DNA of 64,000 nucleotides, from assembly GCA_017502085.1 (NCBI GenBank), contig JAFVVQ010000062.1, forward strand, positions 33,433 to 97,432. The letters are read 5' to 3'. The number at the start of each line of letters is the position of its first letter. The first letter of the stretch is position 1. The position numbers and the translations under genes were made by a program. This stretch comes from Clostridia bacterium (lineage in GTDB: Bacteria; Bacillota; Clostridia; Oscillospirales; Acutalibacteraceae). Below, one piece after another: positions 34,782 to 43,125 of the stretch. The notes below the pieces were generated by a model. That model was given only the letters and a program-made list of their open reading frames with translations. It was not told where the DNA came from and made no database searches.

Positions 34782-35623
34782 TGAAAGCGAAACAAAAAGT
34801 GTTCAATGTGGCGGTATATACGGTGCTTCTGCTTCTGACAGCGGTATTTCTTGCTCCGATATTCATTATTCTGATGAACTCGGTGAAGGGGAATTTTTAT
34901 ATTTCTGACGAACCGTTTTCATTGCCTCTGGGAGAAAAATTCGTATCTTTCGATAATTTTCTGAAAGGCTTTACACAGTCGGATTTTTTGCAGGCATTTA
35001 TGAATTCAGCAATCATAACGGTTCTTTCAGTCGCAGGCATTGTCGTTCTGACTTCGATGGCGGCATGGTATATCGTAAGGGTAAAAAACCGTTTAACAAA
35101 AATGCTCTATTATGCGTTCACGTTCAGTATGATAGTGCCGTTTCAGATGGTTATGTATACGGTGACTTATCTTGCGTTTGAACTTGACCTTAACAGTATA
35201 TGGGGTATGGTTTTTCTTTACGTCGGATTCGGGTCGGGACTGTCTGTGTTTATGTTCAGCGGTTTTATCAGAAGCATACCTGCAGAAATCGAGGAAGCGG
35301 CAGTCATTGACGGCTGTGACCCGATAAGAACGTTTTTTCTGATTGTTTTTCCGATTCTCAGACCCACGGCGATAACCGTTGCTATCGTCGATGCAATGTG
35401 GATATGGAATGATTATCTGCTGCCGTATCTGATTCTCGGTTCAGGAAGAAACAGAACTCTGCCCGTTGCGGTTCAGATGGCGCTGACAGGCGGTTACGGT
35501 AACAAGGATATGGGTGCGTTGATGGCGATGCTTGTTCTTGCTATTGTGCCGATAATCGTGTTCTATCTTTTCTGTCAGAAATATATTATAAGAGGCGTTG
35601 TTGCAGGCGCAGTCAAAGGATAG
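34781..35623 (+). CDS. sugar ABC transporter permease (MalG type)
   Basis: A 280-residue membrane protein with six helices. EIEEAAVIDGCDPIRTFFLI is the EAA loop, ending in the VFPILRP segment usual for MalG/UgpE. The ATG at 34781 (AGAAAGGAGAC upstream) gives a normal N-terminus MKAKQKVFNVAVYTVLLLL. It forms the heterodimeric channel with the preceding permease. Confidence 0.93.
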   Translation: MKAKQKVFNVAVYTVLLLLTAVFLAPIFIILMNSVKGNFYISDEPFSLPLGEKFVSFDNFLKGFTQSDFLQAFMNSAIITVLSVAGIVVLTSMAAWYIVRVKNRLTKMLYYAFTFSMIVPFQMVMYTVTYLAFELDLNSIWGMVFLYVGFGSGLSVFMFSGFIRSIPAEIEEAAVIDGCDPIRTFFLIVFPILRPTAITVAIVDAMWIWNDYLLPYLILGSGRNRTLPVAVQMALTGGYGNKDMGALMAMLVLAIVPIIVFYLFCQKYIIRGVVAGAVKG

Positions 35624-35631
35624 GTGGTCAG

Positions 35632-36741
35632 GTGGCGGCTATAAAATTCAGAAACGTGGTCAAAAGCTTTGATGACGGTAAGGTGACTGTCATTCCGGAT
35701 TTGTCACTTGATATAAAAGATAAGGAGTTCGTGGTGCTCGTCGGACCGTCGGGCTGCGGCAAGTCAACGACTCTGCGGATGATTGCGGGGCTTGAAGAAA
35801 TCAGCGGCGGCGAACTTTTTATTGACGACAAGAAGGTTAATGACGTTGCACCGAAGGACAGGGATATTGCGATGGTTTTTCAGAATTACGCACTCTATCC
35901 GCATATGAACGTCTATAAGAATCTGGCATTTGCGCTCAGACTTCGTAAAATGCCGAAAAAGGAAATCGATGAAAAGGTCCGCTGGGCTGCGTCCGTGCTT
36001 GAGATTGAGCCTTATCTTGACCGCAAACCTAGAGCTCTTTCGGGCGGTCAACGGCAGAGAGTTGCTCTCGGAAGGGCAATGGTCAGAAATCCGAAGGTGT
36101 TTCTGCTCGACGAGCCTCTTTCCAATCTTGATGCAAAACTCCGCACCGAAATGCGCAGTCAGATAACGATGCTTCATAAACGGCTGCAGACCACTTTTGT
36201 TTACGTTACTCATGACCAGACAGAGGCGATGACGATGGCAGACAGAATCGTCATTATGGATAAGGGTGTTGTCAGGCAATTTGATACTCCGCAGAAGCTG
36301 TGGTCGGAGCCTGCCGATATGTTTGTAGCGGGTTTTATCGGGTCACCCGGTATGAATTTCATTGATTGTCTGATAGTCAGACGGGGCGAATCGCTTTGCG
36401 CGGAATTTGCGGGAAACAGGCTGAGGATACCGTCTGCAAAGGTGAAAATGCTTGAGCCGTATGAGGGTAAAAATGTTGTTCTCGGAATCAGACCTGAGCA
36501 TATTTCCGCATATACCGGAGGCATCAACACACGTGAAAGCTGTGTGATTACCGTAAAAGCGGATATTGCAGAAATGACGGGTGGTGACGTGAACGTTTAT
36601 TTCAACCTCGGTGAAAGCCGATGCATTGCCCGTATCGGTACCGAAAAGAAAATATCTGCGGGGGACTCCGTGCCGCTTCTGTTTGACGGCAATTCGGCAC
36701 ATTTTTTTGATAAAGTCACATCAAAGGCGATCGGTATATGA
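35632..36741 (+). CDS. sugar ABC transporter ATPase (MalK/MsmX type)
   Basis: A 369-residue ATPase. Walker A is GPSGCGKST, the signature is LSGGQRQRVALGRA, Walker B is FLLDEPLSNLDA and the switch His is in YVTHDQTEAMTMADRI. The C-terminal TOBE-type regulatory domain includes LGIRPEHI. The start is GTG at 35632. Many clostridia share one MsmX-like ATPase among several importers; here each operon gene is present, so this system is self-contained. The stop overlaps the ATG of malQ. Confidence 0.94.
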   Translation: MAAIKFRNVVKSFDDGKVTVIPDLSLDIKDKEFVVLVGPSGCGKSTTLRMIAGLEEISGGELFIDDKKVNDVAPKDRDIAMVFQNYALYPHMNVYKNLAFALRLRKMPKKEIDEKVRWAASVLEIEPYLDRKPRALSGGQRQRVALGRAMVRNPKVFLLDEPLSNLDAKLRTEMRSQITMLHKRLQTTFVYVTHDQTEAMTMADRIVIMDKGVVRQFDTPQKLWSEPADMFVAGFIGSPGMNFIDCLIVRRGESLCAEFAGNRLRIPSAKVKMLEPYEGKNVVLGIRPEHISAYTGGINTRESCVITVKADIAEMTGGDVNVYFNLGESRCIARIGTEKKISAGDSVPLLFDGNSAHFFDKVTSKAIGI

Positions 36742-38171
36742 GAGGAAGCGGAATATTGCTCCACATAACCTCTTTGCCGTCTCCCTTCGGTATCGGCACA
36801 CTGGGTCGGTCGGCATATGATTTTGCGGATTTTCTTGAAAAATCGGGCCAGAGATATTGGCAGATACTTCCCGTCGGACATACGGGCTTCGGTGATTCGC
36901 CGTATCAGGCTTTCTCTGCATTTGCAGGCAATCCATATATGATCGACCTGGATTTGCTCTGCGAAAAGGAACTGCTCAGACCGGAAGAATATGTTGATAT
37001 CGATTGGGGTGAAAAATCCCGTCAGGTGGATTACGGTAAGATTTTCAGAAACAGAACGGCGGTGCTGCGCAATGTTGCCCAAAGGTTTAAAAAAACCGAA
37101 GCTTTTGAGCTTTTCTGTTCCGAAAACGCCTTCTGGTTGGAGGATTATTCTGTTTTTATGTCTCTCAAGGAAAGATTTTCGGGCAGACCTTTTTTTGAAT
37201 GGAAAAAACCGTATCCTGACCCTGACAAAAAGGAATGCGATTTCTGGAAAATACTGCAGTTTATCTTTTATTCTCAATGGTATGACCTGAAAAAATACGT
37301 CAATTCCAAAGGTATACAAATTATCGGCGACCTGCCGATATACGTTGCGCACGACAGCTCTGATGTTATGGGAAATCCCGAACTTTTTGAACTTGATTTA
37401 AACGGTAATCCCGTCAGCGTTGCGGGTGTACCGCCTGACGGATTCAGTCCCCGCGGGCAGCTTTGGGGCAATCCTGTTTTTGACTGGAATTATATGCGCA
37501 GAAACGGTTACCGCTGGTGGATAAAACGTATAAGTCATTCGATGAAACTGTTTGACAGAATCAGGATTGACCATTTCAGAGGATTTTCAAGCTATTATTC
37601 CGTGCCGTCGGGCAATACGGATGCGGTTAACGGCTTTTGGCGGGCGGGTCCGTCGTCAGAACTTTTCGAGGCAATCGAGTCTGAAATCGGCAAGGTTAAT
37701 ATAATCGCCGAAGATCTGGGCTTTATTGATAACGGAGTTCGGGACCTGATGAAAAAAACAGGTTTTCCCGGAATGAAAATTCTGCAGTTTGCGTTTGACA
37801 GTCGTGAAGGGAGCGACTATCTGCCGCATAACTACGGAAAAAACTGTGTGGTTTATATCGGCACTCACGATAACGATACCCTTGCGGGATGGTTTGATAA
37901 TGCGCCCGAAAAGGACGTGGAGTTTGCAAAAAAGTATCTTCGTTTGAGCAACGGCGAGGGGATGATTGACGGAGTTATAAAATCCGCAATGGCAAGTGTC
38001 GGTGAAACGGTGATTTTCACGATGCAGGATTTGCTCGGTCTCGGAAGCGCGGCGAGAATGAATACCCCGTCGCAGCCCTGCGGAAATTGGCGGTGGCGTG
38101 CGCTCAAAAGCGATTTTTCACCCGCTCTTGCAGAAAAACTTTTGTCGCTCACAAGACTTTACGGCAGATAA
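36738..38171 (+). CDS. malQ: 4-alpha-glucanotransferase (amylomaltase, GH77)
   Basis: A 477-residue enzyme. The opening RGSGILLHITSLPSPFGIGTLG is the classical MalQ N-terminus. RIDHFRGF carries the nucleophile Asp, AEDLG the acid/base Glu and THDNDT the third carboxylate. It transfers alpha-1,4-glucan segments between maltodextrins, yielding glucose and longer chains for phosphorylase. It is slightly shorter than most family members (about 500). ATGA overlap with the ATPase gene means coupled translation; intracellular location fits import of maltodextrins by the same operon. Confidence 0.95.
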   Translation: MRGSGILLHITSLPSPFGIGTLGRSAYDFADFLEKSGQRYWQILPVGHTGFGDSPYQAFSAFAGNPYMIDLDLLCEKELLRPEEYVDIDWGEKSRQVDYGKIFRNRTAVLRNVAQRFKKTEAFELFCSENAFWLEDYSVFMSLKERFSGRPFFEWKKPYPDPDKKECDFWKILQFIFYSQWYDLKKYVNSKGIQIIGDLPIYVAHDSSDVMGNPELFELDLNGNPVSVAGVPPDGFSPRGQLWGNPVFDWNYMRRNGYRWWIKRISHSMKLFDRIRIDHFRGFSSYYSVPSGNTDAVNGFWRAGPSSELFEAIESEIGKVNIIAEDLGFIDNGVRDLMKKTGFPGMKILQFAFDSREGSDYLPHNYGKNCVVYIGTHDNDTLAGWFDNAPEKDVEFAKKYLRLSNGEGMIDGVIKSAMASVGETVIFTMQDLLGLGSAARMNTPSQPCGNWRWRALKSDFSPALAEKLLSLTRLYGR

Positions 38172-38211
38172 GTTCAACGGGATGCGGGCAGAATTTGTCC
38201 CGAAAATTACG

Positions 38212-38300
38212 CTTTTCACTCAATATACTCTTCACTGAAAATGGGCAAGGGCGAAGCTCTTCCGAAACTATTCACTATTCACTATTCACTTTTCACTCAA
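38212..38300 (+). repeat. 7-base tandem and 12-base direct repeats downstream of malQ
   Basis: CTTTTCACTCAA occurs at 38212-38223 and again, unchanged, at 38289-38300, exactly 77 bases (11 times 7) apart. Just before the second copy, three ATTCACT and one TTTCACT stand in tandem (38270-38297). The segment is non-coding and lies before a terminator. Confidence 0.85.
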
Positions 38301-38326
38301 AAGACGGTATCAACCGTCTTTTTATT
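38299..38326 (+). terminator. intrinsic terminator of the ABC-malQ operon
   Basis: AAAAGACGGT/ACCGTCTTTT stem with ATCA loop, then TTATTTT. Confidence 0.88.
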
Positions 38327-38329
38327 TTG

Positions 38330-38358
38330 TTGACTTTTGCCCGCTTAAAATTTATAAT
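38330..38358 (+). promoter_or_regulatory. promoter of the GH71/99-like gene
   Basis: TTGACT, 17-base spacer, TATAAT, 27 bases before the ATG. Confidence 0.85.
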
Positions 38359-38385
38359 GATATTATATTAATCGGAGGTGGTCTG

Positions 38386-40260
38386 ATGTCAGCGTTTATC
38401 AAAGCGATAATTTCATTTTTTACGGCGATTTGTATGATTCCGTCAATGCTGAACGTTTATCTTTTCGGCACAAACAATATCAATGAAAACGAATACGGGA
38501 AAGTCAGACCCGACACCTGGGTAGCCGTTGACGGTCTTGGCAGAAGCCTGCCGACTTATACCGAGGTCGGTGAAACTGATAAAGAAAAATTCGTCGGTCT
38601 TTTTTATTGGACCTGGCATTATAATTTCGCTTCAACCAACGAAGCGGATAACGTTACGGAAATCCTGAGCGAAACTCCCGAAGCCGTCTGGGATTTCAAC
38701 CATCCCGTCTGGGAAAATACATATGACGGTAAGCCATATCATTGGAACAAGCCTCTTTTCGGCTACTATCAGAATCTCGATGAATACGTTGTCAGAAAAC
38801 ACGCCGAGATGATTGCCGATGCGGGTGTTGATGTTATAATTTTTGACTGCACCAACGGCAGCTACACCTGGCAGCCTGCCTACGAAGTCCTTTTCAGGGT
38901 GTTTGATGAAGCAATTGCAGAAGGTGTCAACGTGCCGCAGATTGCATTTATGCTTCCTTTCGCAGCATCGGATGAAGCGGCTGTTTCGATGCGTGACTTG
39001 TATAACAATGTATATTCCAAGGGCAGATATAAGCACCTGTGGTTTATGTGGGATGGCAAACCGCTTATTATGGCGCATGCTGATGCACTGAACAAAAAGG
39101 ATGCAACCGACAAGGCAATATCGGAATTCTTCACTTTCAGAGAAAATTATGCCGCATATTTCGGTTCAGATCAGAGTATGACGAAAAGTGCGTGGGGCTG
39201 GTGCAGTGACTATCCGCAGATGAAATTCGGCACAACTCCTTTCGGCAATCCCGAGCAGATGTGCGTTTCCGTTGCGCAGAATGCGGCGGACGGTAAGCTT
39301 GTTGCAATGAATAACGGCGGTAACGTTCAGGGCCGAAGCTTCACAAAGGGGAATTACTCATATACTTATCAGAAGGGTGCGGAAACCGTTACCGTTGACG
39401 CATCAACCGAAAACGCAATTCTTTACGGTCTTAATTTCCAGCAACAATGGGATTATGCGATCGAATGCGATCCCGATTTCATTTTTGTAACGGGCTGGAA
39501 CGAATGGATTGCGGGCAGATTCAGTGAATGGCAGGGAACAACAAATGCTTTCCCCGATCAGTTCTGCGATGAATACAGCCGCGATATCGAACCTTCGGCA
39601 GGCATTCTCAAGGATCATTATTATTATCAGCTTTGTGCGAATATCCGTCGCTTCAAGGGTGTCGGCGCACCGACGGAAACGGTCGGCGGAACGACAATCA
39701 ATATAAACGGTGCCGACAGTCAGTGGAATGCGGTTCCGAATGAATATTTCCACTATACGGGAAGCACCCGTGACAGAGATGCCGACGGTTGGGTAGGTCT
39801 GCACTATGAAAACACAACGATGCGTAATGATTTCAGAAGTGTCAAGGTGACCAACGACAATGAAAACATCTATTTCAGAATTGAAACCGTTGATGATATC
39901 ACTCCTTATACCGATTCTGCGTGGATGAGAATTCTCATTGATACAGATTCAAGCGGTGTCAGTGCAAACTGGGAAGGCTTTGAATACGTTATCAACCGTG
40001 ATTCTGCAACCGATTCCGCACTGGGTGTTGAAAAATCAACGGGCGGCTGGCAGTTTGAAGAAACCGGCACGGCGACTTATACCGTCAGCGGTAACGTGAT
40101 GCAGGTCAGCATTCCGAGAAGTGCCCTCGGTCTTGCCGAAGGCGATGAAGTCCATTTCAACTTCAAGCTTTCAGATAATATGCAGACAGATGGCGATATT
40201 ATGGATTTTTATCAGAACGGTGACGTTGCACCGGGCGGCAGATTTATGTTCACATATTAA
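38386..40260 (+). CDS. exported glycoside hydrolase of the GH71/99-like group
   Basis: A 624-residue protein. Residues 1-28 form a hydrophobic leader (AIISFFTAICMIPSMLNVYLF) without a clear cleavage site. Residues about 60-420 resemble the (beta/alpha)8 GH71/GH99-like domain: VGLFYWTWHYNF, MIADAGVDVIIFDCTNG, FVTGWNEWIAGR. GH99 enzymes are endo-alpha-mannosidases and GH71 are alpha-1,3-glucanases; which one applies is not decided here. The last 170 residues form a CBM9/DOMON-like beta-sandwich (INGADSQWNAVPNEYFHYTG, then IYFRIETVDD), a carbohydrate-binding module. It has its own promoter, and a transporter follows 12 bases later. Confidence 0.78.
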   Translation: MSAFIKAIISFFTAICMIPSMLNVYLFGTNNINENEYGKVRPDTWVAVDGLGRSLPTYTEVGETDKEKFVGLFYWTWHYNFASTNEADNVTEILSETPEAVWDFNHPVWENTYDGKPYHWNKPLFGYYQNLDEYVVRKHAEMIADAGVDVIIFDCTNGSYTWQPAYEVLFRVFDEAIAEGVNVPQIAFMLPFAASDEAAVSMRDLYNNVYSKGRYKHLWFMWDGKPLIMAHADALNKKDATDKAISEFFTFRENYAAYFGSDQSMTKSAWGWCSDYPQMKFGTTPFGNPEQMCVSVAQNAADGKLVAMNNGGNVQGRSFTKGNYSYTYQKGAETVTVDASTENAILYGLNFQQQWDYAIECDPDFIFVTGWNEWIAGRFSEWQGTTNAFPDQFCDEYSRDIEPSAGILKDHYYYQLCANIRRFKGVGAPTETVGGTTININGADSQWNAVPNEYFHYTGSTRDRDADGWVGLHYENTTMRNDFRSVKVTNDNENIYFRIETVDDITPYTDSAWMRILIDTDSSGVSANWEGFEYVINRDSATDSALGVEKSTGGWQFEETGTATYTVSGNVMQVSIPRSALGLAEGDEVHFNFKLSDNMQTDGDIMDFYQNGDVAPGGRFMFTY

Positions 40261-40272
40261 CGGAGGATTTAT

Positions 40273-41709
40273 ATGAAACTTCTTGAAAAACTTAAATATA
40301 CTCCCGACGGCTGGGAAACTTCTCCGCTTGAGAGAAAAAGCTATTATCTTTATTTTGCGGGTCAGAATGCCATCTATTTTCTGCTTGCAAACTATCTCAA
40401 TACCTATCTGATTTTTCTCGGCATCAATCCGCTCAAAACCGCGGGTGTTATGCTTGCAGTCAAAATCTGGGATGCAATCAACGATGCGGTTTTCGGTGCG
40501 ATATTCGACTCTGTCAAATTTAAGAGCGGCAAGAAATATCTGCCTTGGCTCAAGATTTCAACTGCGCTCACTCCGGCAGCAACGCTTTTGCTTTTCTGCA
40601 TTCCGAGAGGCTCGGGCGAAACTGTCAAGCTTATCTGGTTTGCGGTTGCCTACATTATCTGGGATACGGTTTATACACTCTGTGACGTGCCGATTTACGG
40701 TTCTATCACCGCAATGACTCTCAACCTTGACGAGCGAAACACGATGCTTTCGTACAAGAGCATCTGGGCGGGCGTCGGCATTGTTTTTATTACCGTTGCA
40801 GGTACCGTTCTTGTCAGCGAACACGTCGGTATGAGCTACAGCTGGGTTGCTCTTGCAGTTGCAATATTTGCGGTTGTGACGATGGTGCCCGTTCTGAAAA
40901 CACTTCAGGAAAGACACGTTCCCGAGGAAGAGGAAGCCTTCACTCTCGGCAGAATGTTCAGCTATCTTTTCAAGAACAAATATCTCCTTATCTATTATTT
41001 CGGATATTTCTTTTATTCAGCCGCCAATATCAGCGGTGCGCTCAACCTTTTCGTTTCGTATTATCTTTTCAACGACACTCTGTTTTCGCTTGTTGTCGGT
41101 GCGTGCGGAACCGTTCCCTCGCTTATTGCCTCGCTTCTCGTACCCCACGTTATGAGAAAATTCGATAAGATGAAGATCTATAAGCTTTGCTCGGTGCTTA
41201 TGGTGGTGCTCAGCGTTATTATGTGGGTTGTCGGCTATAACAATCTTATTCTTCATATCGTACTCTATGTTCTGCGCTCGATTCCTCTTTCGGTTATCGG
41301 TGTTATTATGTTCATCTTTACCCCTGACTGTGCAGAATACGGTAAATACAAGACGGGTATTGATGCAAAAGGTATCACATTTGCAATCCAGACCTTTATG
41401 GTCAAGCTTACCGCTGCAGTTTCGGGTGCGTTGAGTATCGGTATTCTCGGTCTTAAGTCCACGGGCTGGGTTACCGTCGAGGTTCAGAGCTTTGAAGAAC
41501 TCCAGACTCTCGGTGTCGTTCAGAGTGAGCACGCACTTAACGTTCTCTGGTTCAGCTACGTTATGGTTCCCGCTATCGGATGTCTTCTTGCATATATTTG
41601 CTGGATGTTCTATAAACTTAATGACAAAGACGTTCAGATTATGGCAGATTGCAATGCAGGTAAAATTACCCGTGAAGAAGCAGAAAAAATGCTCAGCAGA
41701 AAATATTGA
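40273..41709 (+). CDS. GPH-family sugar:cation symporter (MFS), second copy
   Basis: A 478-residue membrane protein of about 12 helices. KIWDAINDAVFGAIFDSVKF and KSGKKYLPWLK match the GPH family signature DAxxDPxxGxxxDxxxxxxGRxRP loosely. ATG follows GGAGG. It is only 12 bases downstream of the secreted hydrolase, so the pair probably forms a two-step release-and-import unit. It differs clearly in sequence from the GPH transporter at 7.4-8.9 kb. Confidence 0.88.
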   Translation: MKLLEKLKYTPDGWETSPLERKSYYLYFAGQNAIYFLLANYLNTYLIFLGINPLKTAGVMLAVKIWDAINDAVFGAIFDSVKFKSGKKYLPWLKISTALTPAATLLLFCIPRGSGETVKLIWFAVAYIIWDTVYTLCDVPIYGSITAMTLNLDERNTMLSYKSIWAGVGIVFITVAGTVLVSEHVGMSYSWVALAVAIFAVVTMVPVLKTLQERHVPEEEEAFTLGRMFSYLFKNKYLLIYYFGYFFYSAANISGALNLFVSYYLFNDTLFSLVVGACGTVPSLIASLLVPHVMRKFDKMKIYKLCSVLMVVLSVIMWVVGYNNLILHIVLYVLRSIPLSVIGVIMFIFTPDCAEYGKYKTGIDAKGITFAIQTFMVKLTAAVSGALSIGILGLKSTGWVTVEVQSFEELQTLGVVQSEHALNVLWFSYVMVPAIGCLLAYICWMFYKLNDKDVQIMADCNAGKITREEAEKMLSRKY

Positions 41710-41721
41710 TTGAAAAGAAAG

Positions 41722-41753
41722 CCTGTGCGGAAAAATATCTGCACAGGTTTTTT
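41722..41753 (+). terminator. intrinsic terminator
   Basis: CCTGTGC/GCACAGG stem, 12-base loop, then six T. Confidence 0.82.
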
Positions 41754-41823
41754 GAAATATGTGAGAGTTTTTTTGGAATTCTGCGACTAAAGAGTGAAAG
41801 TGTTGACACGGAGGTTAAAACCT

Positions 41824-42369
41824 ATGGATAACGGTGAAAGTAGCTACCGCCGTTTTCTTGACGGTGACGGTGACGCCTTCGGCGAAATCGTCACAATCTA
41901 TAAAGATAATCTGATATTCTTCATCAACCGCTATGTGCATAACCTTGCGGTTGCAGAGGAGCTGGCACAGGATGTTTTTGTTGAAATTCTTCTTCATAAG
42001 AGAAGATACAATTTCAAAGCGTCGCTGAAGACTTATATCTTCACTATTGGCAGAAATCTTGCTGTCAGCTACGTCAGAAAATGTGCAAGAAAACCGGAAT
42101 GCGCTTATGAATTCATTGAAAATGAACAGGATGCGGTGCTGCTGGAGGATGAGTTTCTCAAAGAGGAAGAAAGACGCAGACTCCACGAGGCACTCGGTGC
42201 GATAGCGGATGATTATTCAACTGCGCTCCATCTTGTTTATTTTGAAGGGATGAGTAACGAGCAGGTCGGTAAGGTAATGAAAAAGAGTAAAAAGCAAGTG
42301 GAAAACATACTTTACAGAGCCAAAAAGGCATTAAAAAAAGAACTGGAGAAGGAGGCGGAGCTTAATTGA
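41824..42369 (+). CDS. ECF-type RNA polymerase sigma factor
   Basis: A 181-residue sigma-70 family protein with only regions 2 and 4. Region 2 (about 10-85) includes HNLAVAEELAQDVFVEILLH and LKTYIFTIGRNLAVSYVRK; region 4 (about 120-175) ends LVYFEGMSNEQVGKVMKKS and KKQVENILYRAKKAL. This is the extracytoplasmic-function class, usually held by a membrane anti-sigma factor. The ATG at 41824 has GGAGGT 9 bases upstream; an earlier GTG is not used. The stop overlaps the start of the next gene (TTGA). Confidence 0.92.
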   Translation: MDNGESSYRRFLDGDGDAFGEIVTIYKDNLIFFINRYVHNLAVAEELAQDVFVEILLHKRRYNFKASLKTYIFTIGRNLAVSYVRKCARKPECAYEFIENEQDAVLLEDEFLKEEERRRLHEALGAIADDYSTALHLVYFEGMSNEQVGKVMKKSKKQVENILYRAKKALKKELEKEAELN

Positions 42370-43112
42370 AGACCAATGAAGAATTTCTTGACGGAATTTA
42401 TGATAAACACAGCGCTCTGCTGAAAAAGCGAAAAAAGAGGATTTCCGCCATCGCAACAACAGTATGTGCAGCTGTCTGCATTGTTGTTGCCGTCGGAGCG
42501 TTCAACTCCGAAGAGCCGAATATTGTTATTGAACTCTATAACGATATCAGAAAATCAGGTGCGGCATTCACCCGTCCCGAGACCGACAGCATAGAAAAGC
42601 CGGCTGTTGAAAATGCAGAGGGTGAAGTTTCAACCTCTGCGCCTGAGGATGACGAACACCTGACCATGGCTGAGATTTATACCAAGCCGACAAAACTCTC
42701 GTCGGAAAACGCAAAGGATAACAAAACTCAGCAGGAGCAGTTTGCTGCAAAACCTGAGGTGCTGACCGTTGTTGCTGAAGACATATCGTCAGTTGACGGT
42801 GAAATGGGTTTCGCTCCCGAAATTCCTGATTCGGGTGGCGATTCAGTATCGGCAACACAGTCTTTACCTGCGAAGAAACCGATGTCCTCGACCGAAGAAA
42901 TAATTGAAGCGGCGTACGGTATTCTGTCCGAAGAGGACAGACAGAGTGTCATAAAAGACAATGCAGTGGCAACCGTTACGAGATATGCTGACGGTACGCA
43001 AATATATGAGGTTACTTTTACCGTGACAGAATCTCTTCAGAGTCCTGTTGCAGAACACATTACGGTTCAGATGGATCCGGAACTGAATGAGATACGTACG
43101 TTGCACTTTTAA
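42366..43112 (+). CDS. single-pass membrane protein, candidate anti-sigma factor
   Basis: A 248-residue protein overlapping the sigma factor gene by four bases (TTG start, with AAGGAGG 8 bases upstream). Residues 1-27 are cytoplasmic and highly charged (KHSALLKKRKKR); about 28-46 form one membrane helix (ISAIATTVCAAVCIVVAVGAF); the remaining about 200 residues are outside, acidic and Ser/Thr/Glu-rich, with a small C-terminal beta domain (YADGTQIYEVTFTVTE). Position argues for an anti-sigma role, but no zinc-binding ZAS motif is present and the cytoplasmic part is very short. I do not recognise a named family. Confidence 0.7.
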   Translation: MKTNEEFLDGIYDKHSALLKKRKKRISAIATTVCAAVCIVVAVGAFNSEEPNIVIELYNDIRKSGAAFTRPETDSIEKPAVENAEGEVSTSAPEDDEHLTMAEIYTKPTKLSSENAKDNKTQQEQFAAKPEVLTVVAEDISSVDGEMGFAPEIPDSGGDSVSATQSLPAKKPMSSTEEIIEAAYGILSEEDRQSVIKDNAVATVTRYADGTQIYEVTFTVTESLQSPVAEHITVQMDPELNEIRTLHF

Positions 43113-43125
43113 AGGAGTTGATTGA

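Noticed and set aside
33122-37352. Minus-strand frames of 239 and 251 residues opposite the ABC and malQ genes
   Set aside because: No start signals or domains; plus-strand genes are clear and continuous.
38270-38297. Possible CRISPR array in the 7-base tandem repeat
   Set aside because: Units are far too short, there are no spacers and no cas genes in the window.
41794-41823. GTG start for the sigma factor at 41794
   Set aside because: The strong site GGAGGT lies between it and the ATG at 41824, which gives the usual ECF length.
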